From Caenorhabditis remanei (lineage: Eukaryota; Nematoda; Chromadorea; Rhabditida; Rhabditidae), in the NCBI RefSeq assembly GCF_010183535.1, contig NC_071330.1:12505717-12569716 (forward strand): a stretch of DNA of 64,000 nucleotides. The letters are read 5' to 3'. Shown here piece after piece: positions 55,245 through 64,000 of the stretch. Position 1 is the stretch's first letter, and each line of letters starts with the position of its first letter. The notes below the pieces were generated by a model that saw nothing but the letters and a program-made list of their open reading frames with translations, was not told where the DNA came from and did not search any database. Both the position numbers and the translations under genes were made by a program.

Positions 55245-55554
55245 CTGAAAATCGGTGAATGGTTAGAGGCGGGATCGAAAGGGTGGGGACTATTTTCAAA
55301 GTTTTCGAAATTTTCATATATGTTTAAACGCAGAATAGATGGGACAATCCTCTTGGAGATATGTTTGAAACCCAGCACCTCGAAATCCTTCTTGTGTTTT
55401 TTATTTTAACTTCTCTTCAAGATAATTTTCAATTGTTCCATAAATTTTGCGTCTATAAAAATATCAGACACACTTCAAAAATGATTCCATTCCCCTTTAT
55501 CTGAATCTGAAAAGGTTACAGTAGTTTCAAAAATAGTTTGAACTCACATTAAAC
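55245..55554. other. No gene seen
   Basis: AT-rich spacer, interrupted to the right by a hAT-like MITE. Confidence 0.5.
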
Positions 55555-55943
55555 CATACTTGTCACGGGCCGGGCCGAAATCAGGAAAAATCTCGGCCCG
55601 GCCCGGCCCGGCCCGGCCCGTGGCCCGGCCCGGCCCGCTCGGCCCGCTTTGAAACATTTTTTCAAAACATTTTGAGTTTTTGAACTTTTTTTTGGAAATT
55701 TTTGGAAATTTTTTGAAAAAAGTATAGTTTTCGAATAAACATTCAAAATTGAATCAAAATGTGAATATGTATGATAATTTAAGCATTTTTACTGTCTTTT
55801 TTCGAAAAATTTCAAAAAAAAATTGGTAAAAATGGGTACCCATTTTTGAATCCGGGCCGCCGGGCCGGGCCGGGCCAAGAGAAATTTCGGCCCGGGCCGG
55901 GCCGACGGGCCGAGCCGGGCCGGCCCGATTTTTGACAAGTATG
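55555..55943. mobile_element. hAT-like GC-rich MITE (389 bp), inverse copy
   Basis: The ends are CATACTTGTCA (55555) and TGACAAGTATG (to 55943), a perfect 11-bp inverted repeat, with an exact 8-bp duplication CATTAAAC (55547-55554 and 55944-55951). The body is the reverse complement of the 39363-39738 element, including GGGTACCCATTTTT and TTCGAATAAACATT(C/T). Confidence 0.93.
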
Positions 55944-55951
55944 CATTAAAC

Positions 55952-56479
55952 AAATTCGGGTGTATACTTTTTTTGTTGTTCAGAGTGTGATGTCCAGTTT
56001 CGAAATTAACTGGAATCGGAAATGGAATCATATTGAAACATTATCGGGTGTAAGGATGGAGATAATAAGAATTCAACTCACTGATAAGATGTTTTAAAAG
56101 AACAAAAGGCACTATATGTAAACATAGAAAAAAGAAGAAAATTAGTTTCTAAGGACATCGCGATTAAAAAATCAACAAATGGAAAATGTAGTGGAAATTT
56201 TTGAGATAACAAGGTGTGGGTATTTGAATTCTGCAAAATTACAGTAATCTGGACTAGCGTAGTTCCCGTGGTGGGACCGACTCAATTCGAAGAAAACACT
56301 AGACATGATTATTCTCATTTTTCAAGCCTTTAGTAGTGAATCAGTATTTTTTCTTTTCTAATGAACATTTGTAGTTGACAATTTTTTTGAAAATTCACAG
56401 TCAATAAATACAGAAATCTGCAAAATTCCACTACATTAATAAGCGTAATTAATGATTAAAGTGTGTTCAAAAAGAGAAA
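55952..56479. other. Spacer paralogous to 57510-57690
   Basis: 55985-56135 is a diverged copy of 57515-57680 (shared TGTGATG..CCAGTTTC, ATAAGAATTC, CACTGATAAGA). An R2-type MITE remnant (CGTAGTTCCCGTGGTGGGACC, 56255-56340) is present. No gene. Confidence 0.5.
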
Positions 56480-57222
56480 TTAATTGCCGCTTCCTCCACA
56501 CATTCTTCTCTTATAAGCCAACAAGGATCCACAATTCGGACAGTGATGTCTGACATCTTTGACTCCAGACCAGCAAAGGAGAAAGAGGAGTGGAAGTATT
56601 AGGAAAACGATGGCTAGTATCATGACAATACTCCAACATCCGCCAGGCACGTATTTCGTTCGGGTAGTGACATTGGTCTGGAAATCGGTAAACATGTAGC
56701 GATATTTTTGAATTCAGTATACTCAATCGATATGGGTAGTCAACCCCTCATATTGAATTTTTTTGAATTTCGCGGCAGTTCTAGCCAAACCAGAAAGTTT
56801 TCATACTCAATAGAAATGTCTTATTACGCTGAATCTAAAAATGTAACTTTTTTTTGAATTTCCGTGAAAATTGAGCTAATTACAGTAGGTTTGTCTCTAG
56901 CAACAGCGCAGAGAAGCCAAACTCCGCCCAAGCTCTCAAAATTCTCAGTTTTATGTAATGATTATAATTTTTTGAACCGTCTCAATGAGTTGAGTCTTAA
57001 AAAATGATTCATTTTCCATGAAAACTTCAAAAAATATCTAGTCACCTTACAAATCGGACAGTACTCCACATACGGTTTGTCATAAGGAACTATTTTGAAT
57101 TGAGTCGTTAGAATAACCGGGACAAGGACAACTGCTTGTTGAGTATGTATCTGTTGTCCCGGTTGAGTTTGTACCGGATTTCCACCGACTGCAGCAGAAT
57201 ATGGGGGTGGGGCCGAGTCCAT
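56480..57222 (-). CDS. LITAF-like endosomal zinc-ribbon membrane protein, gene 1
   Basis: Minus-strand exons 57046-57222 and 56480-56677 join in phase 0 to 124 aa. The N-terminus is Pro-rich with MDSAPPPYS (a PPxY motif, which typically binds WW domains of Nedd4-type ligases). EYCPICK supplies the first zinc-ligand pair, WSIVMILAIVFLILPLLFLL is the hydrophobic insert, and HHCPNC with CGG at the end supplies the second pair. LITAF/CDIP1-family proteins are monotopic proteins of late endosomes/lysosomes. The reading frame stays open 5' of the ATG (PSRPNKHAP..) to an acceptor-like TTACAG at ~57258, so a start in an upstream exon is possible. Close paralogue of 58909-60544 and of the lone exon at 55056. 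Confidence 0.82.
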
Positions 57223-57296
57223 TGGAGCGTGTTTGTTGGGTCTGGAAGGATAACTGTAAGGAAATTGATTAAAAACATTGAGAATACATATTTTTA

Positions 57297-57427
57297 ACCT
57301 CGACACTGATCTTACAACTGTGCTCCACCGAAATGTATGAAATCTTTTTCTCTGCATCTCTTAACTTCGCACACAATTTTCTTCGGTTTCGGTAGAACGC
57401 GGTTGTCAGAAGCTTGTCGTGCTAATA
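57297..57427. mobile_element. R1 MITE copy upstream of LITAF-like gene 1
   Basis: ACCTCGACACTGATCTTACAACTGTGCTCCACCG and CGGTAGAACGCGGTTGTC..GTCGTGCTAATA. A slightly shortened core. Confidence 0.82.
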
Positions 57428-57996
57428 CGTGAATGAAATGTTAAATTTTCGAGTTTTATTAGGTTTTTCAAGGTTTAAAACAGAAAATGTCTTTAAAAAA
57501 TAAAAAATGTGATGCAATTCCAGTTTCTGATGTCAACTTTCGAAATGTATTGAAATTAAAAATTGAAATATATAGAAATTTTTTGCTGGAAAGGAGGGGG
57601 GTTATAAGAATTCCCCTTACTGATAAGAGGTATAAAAAGAACGAGAGGGCAGTACGTGCATACTTAGAAAAGGGAAAGAAATACCTAGACTCTATCAGTT
57701 TTTTAGAGTATTTCGAAAAGTTTTTTACTCGATTTGCAAAGTTTCGTGAAAACTAGTTAGAAATTCAATTTCTGATTGTCCAGATACTGTAAGAATGAAT
57801 AATTTAATTCGCGTTCAAATTGTGTCCGCGAAATCCATTTCTGGTGGCCTATGTAGAATACAAAAATTTAGCCACCAGATCCAAATATTTGAAATCAGTT
57901 TGTTTAGAGCTTTCAAATGATTAAACTTGAAAAATACGTTTTTTTTACCTCCGTCGCTTAGAAATCTAAAACTCGGCCACCAAACTAATTTCTTTA

Positions 57997-58190
57997 GATT
58001 CAACTCGTCGAGAGCGTTCAGAAAAGTATAATCACGACCCGATTCGATGAATGTTGGGTACCACCACGAATTTACGGTATGCGCCTTTAAACTGGATTAC
58101 TGTAGTTTTTGTGGTGGGACCCAAATAAAAGCAAACCTGTTCATGATTATACTTTTCTTAAAGCTCTTGACGAGATGAATTTGAATATTT
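57997..58190. mobile_element. R2 MITE copy
   Basis: The arms TTCAACTCGTCGAGAGCGTT..CAGAAAAGTATAATCA and TGATTATACTTTTCTTAAAG..GACGAGATGAATTTG pair; inside is the inner inverted repeat CCACCACGAA..TACGGTATGCGCCTTTAAAC..TACTGTAGTTTTTGTGGTGGG. Other copies: 58231-58304 (interrupted by a hAT-like MITE), 59130-59225, 60680-60785 and 61024-61243, with a remnant at 56240-56345. Confidence 0.8.
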
Positions 58191-58304
58191 AAAAATCGGA
58201 CAATTTTACTGATTACAAAAAGTTTCAGATTAGTTTCTGATTACAAAATGTCTCGTTGAGACCTTTTAGAAAAATACAATCATGCCATAGCAGGGTCCTA
58301 CCAC

Positions 58305-58751
58305 CAGGCTTGTTCAAAACCGGAAATCGGAATTTCCGATTTTTCCGATTTTCCGACTTTTTTCGGAAAATTTTTCCGATGGAAAATTTTCCGATTTTTT
58401 TTTTCGGAAAATTTTTCCGTATGGAAATTTTCCGAATTGTTTTTTCGGAAAATTTTTTCGAATATTTCCGAAAAATTGATTTTTTGAGGTACTGAAAAAA
58501 AAACAAAACATTCGGTTGATGGGTTTTGACTATCAGAATAGCGGGCCTGACAATTACATGTTATTTTTTTTGGTTACTCTCTATATTCCTTGATTTTAGA
58601 CCCGAATAAGTCGTTTTTGTCATTTTCCGAAATTTTCCGGGTTTTCCGAAAAAAATTCGGAAAAAAAATCCGTTTCCGATTTTCCGAAAAGGAAAATCGG
58701 AAAAAAATTTTCGTTTCCGATTTTCCGAAAAGTTTTTTCCGAACAAGCCTG
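58305..58751. mobile_element. hAT-like MITE with TTTTCCGA core, inserted in an R2 MITE
   Basis: The ends are CAGGCTTGTTC (58305-58315) and GAACAAGCCTG (to 58751) with an exact 8-bp duplication CCTACCAC (58297-58304 and 58752-58759). The interior is TTTTCCGA/TCGGAAAA text in both orientations, highly self-complementary, with ~100 bp of unique filler. The flanks AGGGTCCTACCAC and CCTACCACGAAAACTAC together reconstitute the middle of an R2 MITE, so R2 was there first. Confidence 0.92.
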
Positions 58752-58908
58752 CCTACCACGAAAACTACAGTAACTACAGTTCAAATGCGCATACCGTTCC
58801 TATATCTCAATCGTATTTTTTCACAAAATTTATTGACATACATATGTACCCAGAAGTTTCAACATTACAACAGAATCCCAAAAAATCAAAAGAAGAAATC
58901 GAAAAAAA

Positions 58909-60544
58909 TTAGCATCCTCGCTTCTTGACAGCCAACAGAGTTGCACAATTTGGACAGTAATGCTTGACATCTTTCGATCCGGCACAACAGAGACAGAAGA
59001 GAATAGGCCAGCAGAAGACGAAGACTCCAATGCACAGGATGATCCACCAACACATTCCAATGCTATAAACAGTTCGAGTTGTCACGGATGTCTGGAATTC
59101 AAGAGATTAGTTTTGTGAGAGGAACAGTAACCCGTATTAAAGACGCATACCGTAGTTTTGTAGTGGGACTCAATATAGTCATGATTATACTTTTCTAAAA
59201 TGTCATGACAAGCTAAATTTGAATTTCTTTAAATCTTGTCAGTTGAACTAATACTTACAAAGTTACAACGGTTTCTGTAAGAAGATTAGGTCTTTTTTTT
59301 AACTTCCTGAATTTGAAAAGTTGAAATAGAAAAAAAAAATCTGAAACAAGTCAGGAACGATTTTCCAAACGATGAGAAAGATTTGGGTCTCAAGGCGGCT
59401 TTAAAAGTTAATTGGAATTTAGTGTAATTATATTTCTTTCAGAAAAGTCTTAGTTTTCATTTAAAAAAAAACTTTAAAGTCTTCTCAGGATTCTGAACTA
59501 CTTTACGGAGTTCTTCCTATTATTACGATTCAAATAAGTTTATTAATGGGTTGTTTAAGTTTGTGACAACAATTTGGACCTGATTTTTCTGACAAGAGAA
59601 GTCTTTGGAGACGCGGCTTTCAAACTATCTATAAATTTAGTTATTGGTACTTTTGACTACGGGAACTTCATTTTTGCAGTCAAAACCTGCCAAATGTCTC
59701 TGCGAGCCGAGTTATGAGCTCTCTAACTTCTCATCTGGTCAAGCTTTTTCACATGGAATTCCAAATCGACAGCATTTACGTCAGCGCGCGGTTCCATATG
59801 TGTTACCCAGCGGTTTACCTGTGCCGTAAACTATTTGCCGACTGGGAATTCCATTTGAAAAAGCTTGACTAAATAAAATAATTGAGAGCTCTAATAGATA
59901 ACTCGATTCGCTGAAACATTTGGCCGGTGTTGATGACAGAAATGGACTTCCCGTAGTCGAAAGTACCCATGTATAGATCGTTCGAAAGCTGCGTCTCTAA
60001 AGACTTCACTTGTCAGAAGCCTAGAATACATGACTCTCTCTTCCTCATTGAATTTATTCTCCCTTTGTCAGTTTTTGTCCAAATTTCAAAACATTTCAAA
60101 ACTCAAAATCAGCATTTCACGATCTTCCAAATGACTATAATCATGCCTAAGGCTACACAATATTTTTGTTGTTCCAAGTCCTGTCACGAAGTCTCGATGC
60201 TTCTCTATTACCAGAAACCGTCATAAAACAAACAATCAACACTCTGTCCCCATATGACTCACCTGGCATCTTGGACAGTACTCCAAGTATGGTTTATCAT
60301 ACTGCACGACCTTACAATGAGGAGTGACGATTACTGTAGTCGTTGTAGTCGGAGCAGGTTGAACGACGTGAGCATGAACGACTTGTGGTTGAGAAGTCAC
60401 GTAGGCTGGTTGCATGTAAACTGGTTGCATCTCGACTTGAACTGGAGCAGCTCCCATTCCGACTACGGTATATGGTGGTGGGGCTGAGTCCATTTGGGCG
60501 ACAGATGTCACTGGGTACACTGGTGTTGTTTCGGGTTGACCCAT
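58909..60544 (-). CDS. LITAF-like endosomal zinc-ribbon membrane protein, gene 2
   Basis: Minus-strand exons 60263-60544 and 58909-59091 join in phase 0 to 154 aa. The start ATG is followed by GQPETTPVYP and the same MDSAPPPYT (PPxY) as gene 1. A Gln/Val/Pro-rich region, EYCPRCQ, a Trp/Cys/Phe-rich hydrophobic segment (CWWIILCIGVFVFCWPILFC) and HYCPNCATLLAVKKRGC complete the LITAF domain. The 1171-bp intron is far larger than usual and contains an R2 remnant and the inverted repeat at 59647-59968. The paralogue's intron is 368 bp. The likely role is endosomal membrane sorting by family analogy. Cysteine-rich hydrophobic segment suggests palmitoylation, an inference. Confidence 0.85.
59647..59968. 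repeat. Inverted repeat with ~140-bp arms in LITAF-like gene 2 intron
   Basis: GGTACTTTTGACTACGGGAA at 59646 pairs with TTCCCGTAGTCGAAAGTACC near 59968, and GTCAAGCTTTTTC..ATGGAATTCC pairs with GGAATTCCATTTGAAAAAGC. The centre near 59800-59815 is GC-richer. Probably another MITE; no target duplication is certain. Confidence 0.7.
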
Positions 60545-61550
60545 GGTATGGTAGGGATTTGCTGGAAAGAATTATTATTCTTGACGAACGCGACGGAGTT
60601 ATGGAACACAAAATTAGAAAAAAACATAACATTTAAAAGCTTCAAATAAGTACTACCATGGAATATCGGCTTTTGAAAAAATACAGTATGCGCCTTTAAA
60701 CTGGGTTACTGTAGTTATCGTGGTAAAATCCAACTTCCTCCAAGCCAGGGCAAGACTATAATTCTAAAAAGTTCTGTCACGGGGAATCTGGAAATCTTAA
60801 TTTTAAAAAGTTATAGATGGTATTAGAATTAGGGTTTTTCGAAATTTTGCAAAAATCTGAAACTTTGCTAGTTTTGGTTTAATTTCAGTGATTTTTCTAC
60901 TGAAATGACCGGAAAAAGAACTGGTTGTTTAGCTGATAACAAAACTATCTTTGAAATTCTATCAGCGTACAAAATCTGGTGATTTCTGAGAAGTTGTTAG
61001 CCTTTTGAATCTGAAAAATAGTATATTCAGATTCAACTCATCGTGGGCTTTCAGAAAAGTATAATCATGCCCACATTCGGTGCAAGTTAGGTCCCACCAC
61101 GAAACTACGGTATGCGCCTTTAATCTGAGTTACTGTGGTTTTCGTGATCGGACCCAATTTGATCATATTTAAAAAAAAGTTTTCGCGGTGGCACCCCAGG
61201 CATGATTATACTTTTCTAAACGCTCTCGACGAGATAATTTTAGAAATTTAGTTTTCATTAAATGAAAAAGGCAAAGTTACGATAGGTTACGCAACTTTCC
61301 ATAAATCGATAAATGCAACGTTTTTTATTGTTTTTAGGCTCTGACAATAGAGAAGTCATAGTGGATTTTCTTTTCAAAAACATTTCCTTTTAAGCCCTCT
61401 AGAATTGACAGTATAAGTGAGTAACTACTTAATGAATGAAATAATGAAATGAATGAATAATGTGAAATCAGTATTAAAAAGTGATGCTGAAACAGGAAAA
61501 AATCTATTTTCTTTCGCTTAACAAGAGTGAAAAAAGGAGTGACACGCTGG
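60545..61550. other. Upstream of LITAF-like gene 2
   Basis: No gene. Two R2 MITEs (60680-60785 and 61024-61243) occupy part of it. Confidence 0.5.
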
Positions 61551-61552
61551 GA

Positions 61553-61645
61553 AGTGATAAGGAAAGTGAGAGCAAACATTGAGAGAGAGTATTCCTCTCT
61601 GATCACTTACTCTCTCTACTCTTATCAAGATTATCAGTGATAAGA
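61553..61645. promoter_or_regulatory. Cluster of TGATAA (GATA-factor) motifs
   Basis: TGATAAGG (61555), CTTATCA (61621), TTATCA (61631) and TGATAAG (61638) fall within ~90 bp. TGATAA is the site preferred by intestinal GATA factors such as ELT-2 in Caenorhabditis. The cluster is ~1 kb upstream of the minus-strand LITAF-like gene 2 and downstream of the defensin-like gene, so gene 2 is the natural target. Function is inferred only from the motif. Confidence 0.35.
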
Positions 61646-61847
61646 AGCGTCATTTCAGGTGATTCATAGAAATAAAATTGATTAGAGATTGAAAAATCAT
61701 CGTTTTTCGCTTTAATTCTTTCGAAATTAGTGATGAAGTTTGTGATGAACCTGGAAACACTTTCTTTTTTTATTGGGGTATTAGAAGAGAAAATATTTGT
61801 TTTTGGGTTTTTCGAAAAAAAACTTCAAAGTTGGAGATCGTTCCTTG

Positions 61848-61980
61848 TTATTTCACGCTTCTTACAACCGCGCTCTACTGAAACAGAAGAAAATAGTGTG
61901 CAAAATTGAGAGACATAGAGAAAAAGAGACATTTTCAAGGGCATTTCGATGGAGCGCAGTTGTAAGAACTGCGCCGAGGT
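61848..61980. mobile_element. R1 MITE copy
   Basis: CACGCTTCTTACAACCGCGCTCTACTG and CGATGGAGCGCAGTTGTAAG..GCGCCGAGGT. The outermost left bases are lost. Confidence 0.82.
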
Positions 61981-62791
61981 TGGGGATGACACTTTGTTTT
62001 CAATTGGCAGCAGAGGTGAACGGAATACTCATTTAAAATAGCGGAAGGCGGAAGGAAAATAAAATGTCGTATTCCAAAAAACGATTCAGGCCTTATTTTG
62101 TTGTATAAAGCTCCTAAAATGGTTGAATCTGTGTTAATTTTCATTTTTTCGGTAAAAACTGATAGATTCGCTGCAAAAAAGCCTCAAAAAATATAAATAA
62201 ATCCGGGTAGGCGAACCAATTTTTCAAGCTGATATTGTCTAAGCGGAAGGCGGAATTCCGTTCAACCCTGTTTGAGAGATATCTTTATTTTTAAGGGCTA
62301 TTCAAATATAAGACCCGCTCTATTAGAAAATTTACAGTTCTAAAATTATGTTAACACTTTTGTAGACTACGGTGGAGAAACAAAAAATTTCATGATTTTC
62401 GTTGGGTCATGTTAAATCTGCTTTGTAAGCTCTTTACATTCTGAAAATCTATTCTTTATAACTAAATAGAGCAAAATTAGACTAGAGCTTTCTGAGATAC
62501 TAGAATACTGTAATTCAATCGGTACGTGGTTCTATTAGACTGCGCTTCATATTTGAGCATCTTGTCCGTTTAGCTCCGCTGAGAATATTACAGCTATCGA
62601 ATTTAAGTTAAATGCCGAACTGTTTCAAATTTTTTAATAGTTTTTCCTTGTGTCCAAACGAACCCGTCACGCTTTCCTTGTTTCTCAAGACAATTACATT
62701 CATGAAGTCAACATTTGATTTTCTTCCAACTCTGTAAAATTGATACGGCGCAATTTATTTCTTATATTCCAACTTTTTTCAATACAATATT
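61981..62791. other. No gene seen
   Basis: AT-rich. GGCGGAAGGCGGAA text at 62040-62260 recurs at 63470-63520, a short dispersed repeat on both sides of the defensin-like gene. Confidence 0.5.
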
Positions 62792-63112
62792 TTAAGAAGA
62801 AAGATTTCCAGTATCCTCGTTCATCACGAATGGTCCATTTGGTTGTCCCAATCCACCGTAACACATTCCACATATACATGTCGGACTACCGGAGTTGACA
62901 GACGAGCGGCATGATCCCATTACGCATTTCTGAAGAAAAAAAACAGATTAAATGAGTCTCAGAAGTCTCAAACTAACCTTGAAACTACAAGAGTCCTGAC
63001 ATTTCGTCGCCAAGTCATTCTCACAATAAGTGACACCGGAGGAGGCGGAGACTTGGCGGCTCACAAATAGGAAGAAAATACAGAAAGAGAGAATGAAATA
63101 TCGGTTCATCAT
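62792..63112 (-). CDS. Secreted 8-cysteine peptide, CS-alpha-beta defensin-like
   Basis: Minus-strand exons 62978-63112 and 62792-62929 join in phase 0 to 90 aa. The first ~24 residues (YFILSFCIFFLFVSRQVSA) form a signal peptide. The mature part has eight cysteines: C-x6-C-x3-C-x4-C-x4-C-x10-C-x-C-x2-C. CxxxC (CQDSC), GxC (GSC) and CxC (CIC) occur in the order that defines the cysteine-stabilised alpha-beta fold of nematode and insect defensins. The last ~20 residues are an acidic tail. A TATA-like ATATAAAAAG lies ~35-45 bp upstream of the ATG on the minus strand (63147-63156). Identification is by cysteine spacing only; the particular family is not recognised. The role would be host defence in the gut or epidermis, an inference. 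Confidence 0.75.
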
Positions 63113-63146
63113 TTAGCTTATTTTAATTTTGACCTATCGTCGCTCA

Positions 63147-63156
63147 CTTTTTATAT
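63147..63156 (-). promoter_or_regulatory. TATA-like box of the defensin-like gene
   Basis: ATATAAAAAG on the minus strand, 34 bp before the ATG at 63112. The short distance implies a leader of only a few nucleotides. Confidence 0.45.
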
Positions 63157-64000
63157 GAAGCAATCTGGTTTGTGCAAATAGAGATGGTCTGATACATGAG
63201 TTTGAGATTATGTTGACTTTTCCGAGCAGGTGGTCAAATTGAAATGAAGGATGGATTAGGGGTTAGCAAGTGCAGTGGTGTTGAATCGGATACAGTTTTT
63301 GGGTGAAGTTTGTCCTTATTCGTGTATGTGATCAGCATCAGAGTAAGTTGGAACTCCTAAAAATGGTTGTTAAATTTCGTTTTTTGGTGAAAACTGATTG
63401 CTGCAAAGAACCTTAAAAATATCATGAAATTCGAGAAGGCAAACAAATTTTTCAAACTGATATCCTCTTGGCGGAAGGAGAGAAAAATCTTTAAATGGAG
63501 GACGGTGGATGGCGGATTTCCACTCAACCCTGCTTCCAACTAGGTAAGCTTTGTTTCCCTGTGACTCCGGAACGTTTCGAAACCAGACATTTAGAAACCG
63601 ACACATTTTGGCAGCCTTCTGACTCCAAAAAGCCGATTGCCCGTAATAATAATAATTAAAATTCGTGGTCCTTATTTAGGTCGGTATTGATCAGATTTGC
63701 AGAATCTCGGCCCATCCGGATGAAGAAACTTGCCGACCCTGATTCAAAAAATGCACAATTTTTCACAAAATGTTTCGAAATTTTTTGAATCCTACCGTAG
63801 GATTCCTACATATGTACGCTTGAGTTTTTATCGATTTTTAGAAACATATTCGATTATTCGACTAATTGAAATTTTCAAAACGTCTGAATTTTCATGAGTG
63901 CAATGAAAGGTCGCTTATCGGTTCTACAGTGCGTCCAATAATCTTAAGACACCCCCCTAAAATGAAGATTCCCAGAAAATGGGATGTGATTTGAAAAAAC
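63157..64000. other. Right edge of window, no gene
   Basis: No gene is seen. A degenerate GC-rich hAT-like MITE lies at 63692-63895. Confidence 0.5.
63692..63895. mobile_element. Decayed left part of the GC-rich hAT-like MITE
   Basis: CAGATTTGCAGAATCTCGGCCC resembles the left end of the 2688 element, and TCAAAAAATG.GCACAA..TTTTTCACAAAAT.TTTCGAAATTTTTTGAA plus CTTGAGTTTT.ATCGAT match its middle (2850-2945). The GGCCCGG array and the right end are lost. Confidence 0.7.

Noticed and set aside
57487..57756. An 89-codon plus-strand open frame in the LITAF cluster
   Set aside because: The same DNA occurs diverged at 55985-56135 with stops in this frame, so it is duplicated spacer rather than a conserved gene.
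58256..58746. Phe/Arg/Lys-rich open frames on both strands
   Set aside because: They result from the self-complementary TTTTCCGA text of the MITE.

Overview
This is nuclear DNA from a nematode, very probably a Caenorhabditis species related to but distinct from C. elegans. The grounds are very short introns (about 44-60 bp) with GT..TTTCAG borders, short 5' leaders that begin right after a splice-acceptor-like TTTCAG (expected for spliced-leader trans-splicing), a dense load of small inverted-repeat transposons, and several genes recognisable as Caenorhabditis families. The species cannot be named from the sequence.

Layout. 1-3600: a ~66-bp satellite in two blocks, a Mutator-like foldback element and two nested hAT-like MITEs. 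3600-12750: a tandem segmental duplication; each unit holds a ~207-aa multi-pass membrane protein gene (3764-4478; 9734-10449) followed by an unrecognised membrane protein gene (6738-8575; 11020-12334), with broken exon copies in unit 1. 13563-14850: mitochondrial malate dehydrogenase (mdh-2). 14851-24427: about 9.6 kb without a gene, holding repeats and a ~0.8 kb palindrome. 24428-38255: a 12-exon Strawberry-notch helicase (let-765/nsh-1), whose frame closes exactly at 1884 codons. 40147-43505: a DEF8-like C1/RUBICON-homology protein with a tRNA-Ala gene antisense in an intron. 44638-45635: SR splicing factor rsp-3. 46264-47401 (-): a small Smr-domain protein. 48554-49757 and 50493-54947: two secreted or membrane proteins with signal peptides, the second a 1123-aa WSN-domain type I membrane protein. 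55056-60544 (-): a LITAF-like cluster (two complete genes plus a spare terminal exon). 62792-63112 (-): an 8-cysteine secreted peptide resembling a CS-alpha-beta defensin.

How the genes relate: the conserved housekeeping genes (mdh-2, let-765, DEF8-like, rsp-3) all lie on the + strand, but the gaps between them are large, so an operon is not indicated. The right third is a surface/secreted/endolysosomal set (WSN, LITAF, defensin-like) of fast-evolving families, with GATA motifs upstream of one LITAF gene.

The most notable novelty is a group of hAT-like MITEs with CAG...CTG ends and 8-bp target duplications. Five have exact duplications and a further one has 7/8. They share the boundary grammar but carry different low-complexity cores: GGCCCGG arrays, TTTTCCGA text, CTTCCGA heptamers and CGGTTTT text. 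The 2535-3581 insertion is proven by an intact empty site in the duplicated copy at 9545-9552.
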